From NCBI GenBank assembly GCA_002418625.1, contig DIEM01000062.1, positions 16,945-45,373 on the forward strand: a stretch of DNA of 28,429 bases, read 5' to 3'. The notes under the pieces were generated by a model that saw only the letters and a program-made list of their open reading frames with translations, had not been told where the DNA came from and did not search any database. Positions 23,803-28,429 of this stretch are shown piece by piece (positions within the stretch are counted from its first letter, which is position 1; each line of letters starts with the position of its first letter). This DNA comes from Firmicutes bacterium UBA5774. Its GTDB lineage: Bacteria; Bacillota; Clostridia; Peptostreptococcales; Anaerovoracaceae. The translations under genes were made by a program, and so were the position numbers.

Positions 23803-24663
23803 ATGCTTAGATTGAAATTTTTATCGGAAAATAAAACAGAAAAAGACGATTGCCTTGCCGAGCATGGCTTGTCGATCTATATTGAAACCGAAGAAGCAAC
23901 GATCCTGTTTGATGCGGGGCAGTCGGATATATTTGCTTTGAACGCCAAAATTGTCCATGCGGATCTTGACAATGTCGACGCAGTCGTTATCAGCCATGCC
24001 CATTTCGATCATACGAACGGAATTCCGACATTTTGCAGGGCCAACAGACATGCACCAATCTATTTGCATGCAGAATCGTTCGGTGAACGATATCAATCAA
24101 GCAATGGGAAGCCGGTGGGAAAAAACATCGGAATACTCTGGTCGGCGGAGCAGATCGCGGAGATCAGGGAACGTCTGGTATTCACCGATGAGCCGGTGTA
24201 TCTGACGCCGGGCATCGCAATATCGGGAACCATGGACCGGAGTGATGATTTTACTCCGACGGAGAGATTCATCGTACAAGACGAGGATGGAAGCTTCAGG
24301 GATGATTCAATGGCGCATGAACAGATCCTGGTCATCGACCAGCCGGAGGGGATCTATATTTTTTCGGGATGCAGCCATCTCGGCGTCATACCTGCGATCA
24401 AGCAGGGCCAAAAGCTTTTTCCCGGCAGGCCGATCGCCGGTCTGATCGTCGGTATGCATTTATATGAAACCAAAGCTGAATTGCGCGAGATGATCATCAG
24501 TGAAGTACTCAAATATGATATGGGAATGATCGTTCCGCTGCACTGCACAGGGATCGAGGCGATCTGCAGCATAAAGACCAGGATGGGCGACCGCTGTATA
24601 ATAGCCGGTGCGGGCGATACGCTCGTTGCGGGTTTGCGGCCCATGCTGGAAAAGAACGAGTGA
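23803..24663 (+). CDS. Metallo-beta-lactamase-fold hydrolase (COG1237-like)
   Basis: A 286-residue metallohydrolase. The metal-binding HxHxDH motif is SHAHFDHTNG (His65, His67, Asp69, His70); GCSHLGV and IVGMHLY supply later ligands. The overall pattern resembles COG1237, which includes archaeal enzymes annotated as 7,8-dihydropterin-6-methyl-4-(beta-D-ribofuranosyl)aminobenzene-5'-phosphate synthase, the methanopterin-pathway name. In bacteria without methanopterin the true substrate is unknown, so that name should not be transferred. AAGGAG lies 8 bases before the ATG. Its stop overlaps the recX start. Confidence 0.82.
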   Translation: MLRLKFLSENKTEKDDCLAEHGLSIYIETEEATILFDAGQSDIFALNAKIVHADLDNVDAVVISHAHFDHTNGIPTFCRANRHAPIYLHAESFGERYQSSNGKPVGKNIGILWSAEQIAEIRERLVFTDEPVYLTPGIAISGTMDRSDDFTPTERFIVQDEDGSFRDDSMAHEQILVIDQPEGIYIFSGCSHLGVIPAIKQGQKLFPGRPIAGLIVGMHLYETKAELREMIISEVLKYDMGMIVPLHCTGIEAICSIKTRMGDRCIIAGAGDTLVAGLRPMLEKNE

Positions 24664-25157
24664 GTACTGCTATGGAAAAGGAACACAGTGCAGCCGCCAG
24701 GGAACTGGCTTTGAAATATCTTGCAAGAAAAGATAAAACGCAGAGCGAGATCCGTTCATATCTGATGTCGAAAAACCAGCCGAATGACGCGATCGACGAC
24801 GTCCTGTCCGCGCTTTCCGAAGCCGGCATCGTCGATGATCGAAAATTTTGCGAGAATTATATTTCGGAGTGCATCCGAAAACGGAAAGGCCGCAGGCTGA
24901 TCAGAGCAGAACTGTCGGCAAAGGGTATAGACCGGGAGTTGGCCGGTGAGATGCTCGGAACGCTTCTCAGCCAGGATGTCGAACGCGAGAATGCTTATGC
25001 CGAGGCATTGAAGCTGACTCGGTCAGGCGAAGGCTCCGCCGATCCCGAACGCGTCATGAGACGGCTTGCGTATCTGGGCTATGACGCCGATATCATATAT
25101 GGACTGATCGAGCAATTGCGGCGCGACACCGCAGAATACCGGGAAAAGCATGAGTGA
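24660..25157 (+). CDS. recX: Regulatory protein RecX
   Basis: RecX binds RecA filaments and limits or modulates RecA activity. The 165-residue, highly charged, all-helical protein shows the three tandem three-helix repeats: ARELALKYLARKDKTQSEIRSYLMSK, then IVDDRKFCENYISECIRKRKGRRLIRAELSAKGI, then a C-terminal repeat with ERVMRRLAYLGYDADIIYGLIE. GTG 24660 forms a GTGA overlap with the upstream stop; ATG 24672 is an alternative start. No recA gene is nearby, so RecX is co-transcribed with apparently unrelated genes. Confidence 0.9.
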   Translation: MSTAMEKEHSAAARELALKYLARKDKTQSEIRSYLMSKNQPNDAIDDVLSALSEAGIVDDRKFCENYISECIRKRKGRRLIRAELSAKGIDRELAGEMLGTLLSQDVERENAYAEALKLTRSGEGSADPERVMRRLAYLGYDADIIYGLIEQLRRDTAEYREKHE

Positions 25158-25178
25158 CAGCCTTAATATAAACTTAAC

Positions 25179-25207
25179 TTGACATTACGAGCCTCATTTA
25201 ATAAAAT
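25179..25207 (+). promoter_or_regulatory. Promoter of the T-box-ileS transcript
   Basis: A perfect TTGACA (25179-25184), a 17-base spacer and TAAAAT (25202-25207), placing the start near 25214, just before the T-box. A second TATAAT at 25218-25223 lacks a -35. Confidence 0.75.
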
Positions 25208-25221
25208 AACCTGGTAATATA

Positions 25222-25467
25222 ATAAAGGCTGGGAACGGGACAGTAGTCAGCCGGAAGCTTGCAGAGAGACGGACGCATGGTGCAAGGACGTCAGGGGAAA
25301 GCTGCTGAAGATCACCCGGGAGCCGGACTGCCGAATATAATGTAGGCGGTCACGGAGTTACACGTTAAGTAAACGAGAGTCAGGAACGGCATGAGCCGAT
25401 ATCCTGTCAGTAGGGTGGTACCGCGCTTGATGATCGTCCCTAAGTCGAGAGGCTTGGGGATTTTTTT
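25222..25467 (+). ncRNA. T-box leader (isoleucine, specifier AUC)
   Basis: A tRNA-sensing transcription-attenuation leader. Stem I runs from about 25225, with an AGAGA region at 25263-25268. The specifier context GAAG-ATC-ACC places the isoleucine codon ATC at 25311-25313, matching the downstream gene. The conserved T-box sequence AGGGTGGTACCGCG is at 25412-25425 and pairs with the acceptor end of uncharged tRNA-Ile to form the antiterminator. It fills most of the 395-base gap between recX and ileS. Confidence 0.93.
25437..25467 (+). terminator. T-box terminator
   Basis: TCCCTAAGTC and GGCTTGGGGA form a 10-bp stem (two G-U pairs) with a GAGA loop, followed by seven T. It forms when tRNA-Ile is charged and stops transcription before ileS. 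Confidence 0.9.
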
Positions 25468-25552
25468 GTTGGAAAAACCGGAATCAGTCACCGGATCGGG
25501 ACGTGTCCGGGTCAATGGGCCTGCAGCCCGAAATAGGAAAGGAAACAGCCAT

Positions 25553-28429
25553 ATGTTTAAGAATTTGTCAGAAAAGCCAATAGCGGAATTGCAGAATGAG
25601 CAGGCTGATCTTTGGGATCAGGAGAATCTGCTTGAAAAATGCGTTTCGACAAGAAGTGGAATGCCTTCGTTCATTTTTTATGAAGGCCCTCCGACCGCGA
25701 ACGGCAAACCGGGGATACATCATGTGATTTCAAGGACGCTCAAGGATTCCGTTTGCCGATATAAAACGATGCAGGGATTCGTCGTGAAAAGGAAAGCCGG
25801 CTGGGACACCCACGGGCTTCCCGTTGAGATTGAAGTGGAAAAGCAGCTCAACATGACAGGCAAACAGGATATTGAGAAATACGGCATCAAGGAATTCAAC
25901 CAGAAATGCAGGGAGTCGGTGTTCACCTATGAGCGTCAGTGGCGTGAAATGTCAAGGCGCATGGGATATCTGATCGATATGGATGATCCCTATATCACAC
26001 TGGACAACGATTACATCGAGACGGAATGGTGGATCCTGAAGCGCTTTTTTGAGGAAGGCCTGATTTATGAAGGCCATAAGATATTGCCTTACTGCGCGCG
26101 CTGCGGGACTGGCCTTGCCTCCCACGAGGTGGCGCTGGGCTACAAGGAAATCAAAAGCAATACCGTCATCGTCAAATTCAAGAGGAAGGATGCCGACGAA
26201 TTTTTTCTTGCATGGACCACGACGCCGTGGACGCTGGCATCGAATGTCGCTCTGACGGTCGGCGCCGATATAGACTATATCAAGGCGGAAAAGGACGGCG
26301 AGGTCTACTATTTGGCTAAGGCGCTGGCCGACAAGGTGCTTGGAACGGCGGATGAAAACGGAGCGGGCGGCTACAGGGTGCTTGCCGAGATGAAGGGAAG
26401 AGATCTGGAATATATAGAGTATGAACAACTGATGCCGTTCGTCGAAGTCGATAAGAAGGCTTTCTACGTCACGCATGCGGATTATGTCACTATTGAAGAC
26501 GGGACCGGCATCGTCCATACGGCTCCTGCTTTCGGTGAGGACGACTATAATACGGGCAGACGATACGATCTGCCTGTGCCCAATCCGGTCGGTGAAGACG
26601 GCAAATATTATATTACGCCGTGGGCCGGAGAATTTGTCATGGATACGGATGTGGACATCATAAAATGGCTGGCTGCCGCCGGGAAACTTTATTCGAAAGA
26701 AAAGATGGAGCACAATTACCCCCATTGCTGGAGATGCGGGACACCGCTGCTTTATTACGCGAAACCAAGCTGGTATATCCAGATGACAAAGCTCAAGGAT
26801 CAATTGATCGCGAATAACAATACGGTCAATTGGTTTCCGGATTTCGTCGGAGAGAAAAGATTCGGTAATTGGCTCGAGAACCTCAATGACTGGGCGATCT
26901 CGAGAAACAGGTACTGGGGCACGCCTCTCAACATTTGGCGATGCGAAGCATGCGGGCATCTTGAGTCCATTGGATCAAGGAAAGAACTGGCCGAGAAAGC
27001 CATTGAAGCGATTGATGACACCATCGAGCTCCATCGCCCGTATGTCGACGAAGTCCACATCAAGTGCTCTGCTTGCGGTGAGGTCATGAACAGGGTCAGT
27101 GAAGTGATCGACTGCTGGTTCGACAGCGGTTCGATGCCTTTTGCCCAGCATCATTATCCATTTGAAAACAGTGAAAAATTCGACGAGGAACTGTTCCCGG
27201 CGGATTACATATGCGAAGGCATCGATCAGACAAGGGGCTGGTTCTATTCGCTGATCGCCATTTCAACCTTTGTCATGGGGCAGTCGCCATATAGGAATGT
27301 GCTGGTCAATGACCTGATCCTTGACAAGGAAGGCAAGAAAATGTCCAAATCCAAGGGTAATACAGTCGATCCATTCGAGCTTTTTGATAAATACGGAGCT
27401 GACGCGACGAGATGGTATCTGCTGCATTCTTCTCCCGCCTGGTCTCCGACCAAGTTCGATGAAGATGGCCTGATCGAAATCATGAGCAAGTTTTTTGGGA
27501 CACTGAAAAACGTATACAATTTTTTCGTGCTTTATTCGAATACAGATGGAATCGATCCTTCAGGTTTTTCTGTTGATTATGCCGTCAGGCCTGAACTCGA
27601 CCGATGGATCCTGTCGAAATATAATCAGCTGATCGCGGATGTCACCTCTGAAATGGACATTTACGACCATATGAAAGCCGTCCGTAAAATTCAGGATTTT
27701 GTGACTGAAGATCTTTCAAACTGGTATATCCGCAGAGCCAGACGAAGATTCTGGGGCGAAGAGCTGACGACAGACAAGGAGTCCGTATACGCGACCACCT
27801 ATGAGGTATTGGTCGGAATCGCCAAATTGATAGCGCCATTTGCACCATTCATATCGGATGAGGTCTACACCAAGCTGACCGGAGAGGAATCGGTCCACAT
27901 CGCGTTCTATCCTAAAGCCGATTTGGCTCTGATCGATAAAAATGTCGAGAGCCGGATGGATCTCATCAGGGATCTTGTCGGTCTTGGCCGCGCCGCCCGT
28001 GAAAAGGAGAGACTAAAGGTCAGACAGCCGCTGTCCGCGATCATGGTTGACGGTAAGTATGAAGGCTTGATATCCGATCTGGCGGATTTGATCAAAGAAG
28101 AATTGAATGTCAAGGATGTCATATTCGAAAAGCATCTCGACCGATATATGAATTTCAGATTGAAACCGAATTTCAAGACTGCGGGGCCGGCGCTCGGAGC
28201 CAGGATCAAGGCGTTCGGAACAGCTTTGGCAGCTGTCGACGCTGCTGCGGCGGTGGCGGAGCTGGAGGAGGCAGGAAAGCTTGACCTTGTGCTTGACGGA
28301 GAAACCATGACCGTCGGCAGGGATCTGATCGATGTGAACATCACCGCGAAGGAAGGATTTACAGTGTCGATGGAAAACAATCTGTTCACGATCATCGACA
28401 CGACGATCACGCCGGAGCTGGTGTCGGAA
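25553..28429 (+). CDS. ileS: Isoleucyl-tRNA synthetase, IleRS2-like (3' partial)
   Basis: Charges tRNA-Ile. The frame is open to the window edge, giving 959 codons of an expected 1030-1050. The class I signature reads GKPGIHHV (51-58): GIHH (54-57) replaces HIGH. KMSKS is intact at 596-600. The CP1 editing domain is present (TTTPWTL and HTAPAFGEDDY), and several CxxC pairs (CARC, CWRC, CEAC, CSAC) suggest zinc sites. The overall sequence (WWILKRFFEEGLIYEGHKILPYC, SWYIQMT, DWAISRNRYWGTPLNIW) is the eukaryote-like IleRS2 type, linked to mupirocin tolerance, rather than the common bacterial IleRS1. GGAAAGGAA lies about 10 bases before the ATG. Expression is governed by the isoleucine T-box. Confidence 0.95.
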   Translation, partial: MFKNLSEKPIAELQNEQADLWDQENLLEKCVSTRSGMPSFIFYEGPPTANGKPGIHHVISRTLKDSVCRYKTMQGFVVKRKAGWDTHGLPVEIEVEKQLNMTGKQDIEKYGIKEFNQKCRESVFTYERQWREMSRRMGYLIDMDDPYITLDNDYIETEWWILKRFFEEGLIYEGHKILPYCARCGTGLASHEVALGYKEIKSNTVIVKFKRKDADEFFLAWTTTPWTLASNVALTVGADIDYIKAEKDGEVYYLAKALADKVLGTADENGAGGYRVLAEMKGRDLEYIEYEQLMPFVEVDKKAFYVTHADYVTIEDGTGIVHTAPAFGEDDYNTGRRYDLPVPNPVGEDGKYYITPWAGEFVMDTDVDIIKWLAAAGKLYSKEKMEHNYPHCWRCGTPLLYYAKPSWYIQMTKLKDQLIANNNTVNWFPDFVGEKRFGNWLENLNDWAISRNRYWGTPLNIWRCEACGHLESIGSRKELAEKAIEAIDDTIELHRPYVDEVHIKCSACGEVMNRVSEVIDCWFDSGSMPFAQHHYPFENSEKFDEELFPADYICEGIDQTRGWFYSLIAISTFVMGQSPYRNVLVNDLILDKEGKKMSKSKGNTVDPFELFDKYGADATRWYLLHSSPAWSPTKFDEDGLIEIMSKFFGTLKNVYNFFVLYSNTDGIDPSGFSVDYAVRPELDRWILSKYNQLIADVTSEMDIYDHMKAVRKIQDFVTEDLSNWYIRRARRRFWGEELTTDKESVYATTYEVLVGIAKLIAPFAPFISDEVYTKLTGEESVHIAFYPKADLALIDKNVESRMDLIRDLVGLGRAAREKERLKVRQPLSAIMVDGKYEGLISDLADLIKEELNVKDVIFEKHLDRYMNFRLKPNFKTAGPALGARIKAFGTALAAVDAAAAVAELEEAGKLDLVLDGETMTVGRDLIDVNITAKEGFTVSMENNLFTIIDTTITPELVSE

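Noticed and set aside
23803..24663. Calling the COG1237-like protein a methanopterin-pathway synthase
   Set aside because: The name derives from archaeal members; nothing here supports a methanopterin pathway.
27907..28410. Minus-strand open frame of 167 codons at the right end
   Set aside because: It lies fully within ileS, whose reading frame continues uninterrupted to the window edge.

Overview
The window reads as chromosomal DNA of a low-to-middle GC Bacillota, most likely an anaerobic Clostridia-class bacterium. Supporting signs are strong AGGAGG-type ribosome binding sites, TTG starts, consensus sigma-A promoters, a tRNA-Ile T-box leader, a PyrR protein, a GntR/YtrA-type regulator with its ABC exporter, and a DUF5693-CsaB-TagA cell-wall cluster. 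I see no phage, transposon, CRISPR array, rRNA or tRNA. The genes are mostly housekeeping, so I do not claim a wholly new system. The interesting material is in regulation and in a few unusual proteins.

Layout. Bases 1-5068 hold a tightly overlapping plus-strand operon. It contains a DUF5693 membrane protein (5' end outside the window), the pyruvyltransferase CsaB, a TagA/WecG glycosyltransferase, and a transketolase split into two subunit genes. A terminator follows. A promoter embedded in a palindrome then leads to a MinD-like protein with a degenerate P-loop, which meets a 5-formyltetrahydrofolate cyclo-ligase tail to tail. Bases 6828-12563 carry ftsE, ftsX, an EnvC-like M23 hydrolase (the likely FtsEX target), recJ and an S41 carboxy-terminal protease, closed by a strong hairpin terminator.

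On the minus strand, 12708-15374 encodes a P2A cation-transporting ATPase. Its leader looks like a yybP-ykoY (Mn2+) riboswitch whose P1 strand is shared with a terminator. Its promoter overlaps, -35 on -35, the divergent promoter of a small YerC/TrpR-like regulator gene. Next on the minus strand is a YtrA-type regulator-ATPase-permease operon (18023 down to 16086). This is followed by a plus-strand Rh-type ammonium channel gene, a minus-strand pyrR, and a plus-strand L-lactate permease gene.

Bases 22264-25157 hold a compact set: an Sfp-type phosphopantetheinyl transferase, an EamA transporter, a COG1237 metallo-beta-lactamase-fold protein and RecX. The window ends in ileS, preceded by an isoleucine T-box (specifier AUC). 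The encoded enzyme is of the IleRS2 kind and carries GIHH in place of the canonical HIGH signature. It is cut by the window edge after 959 codons.
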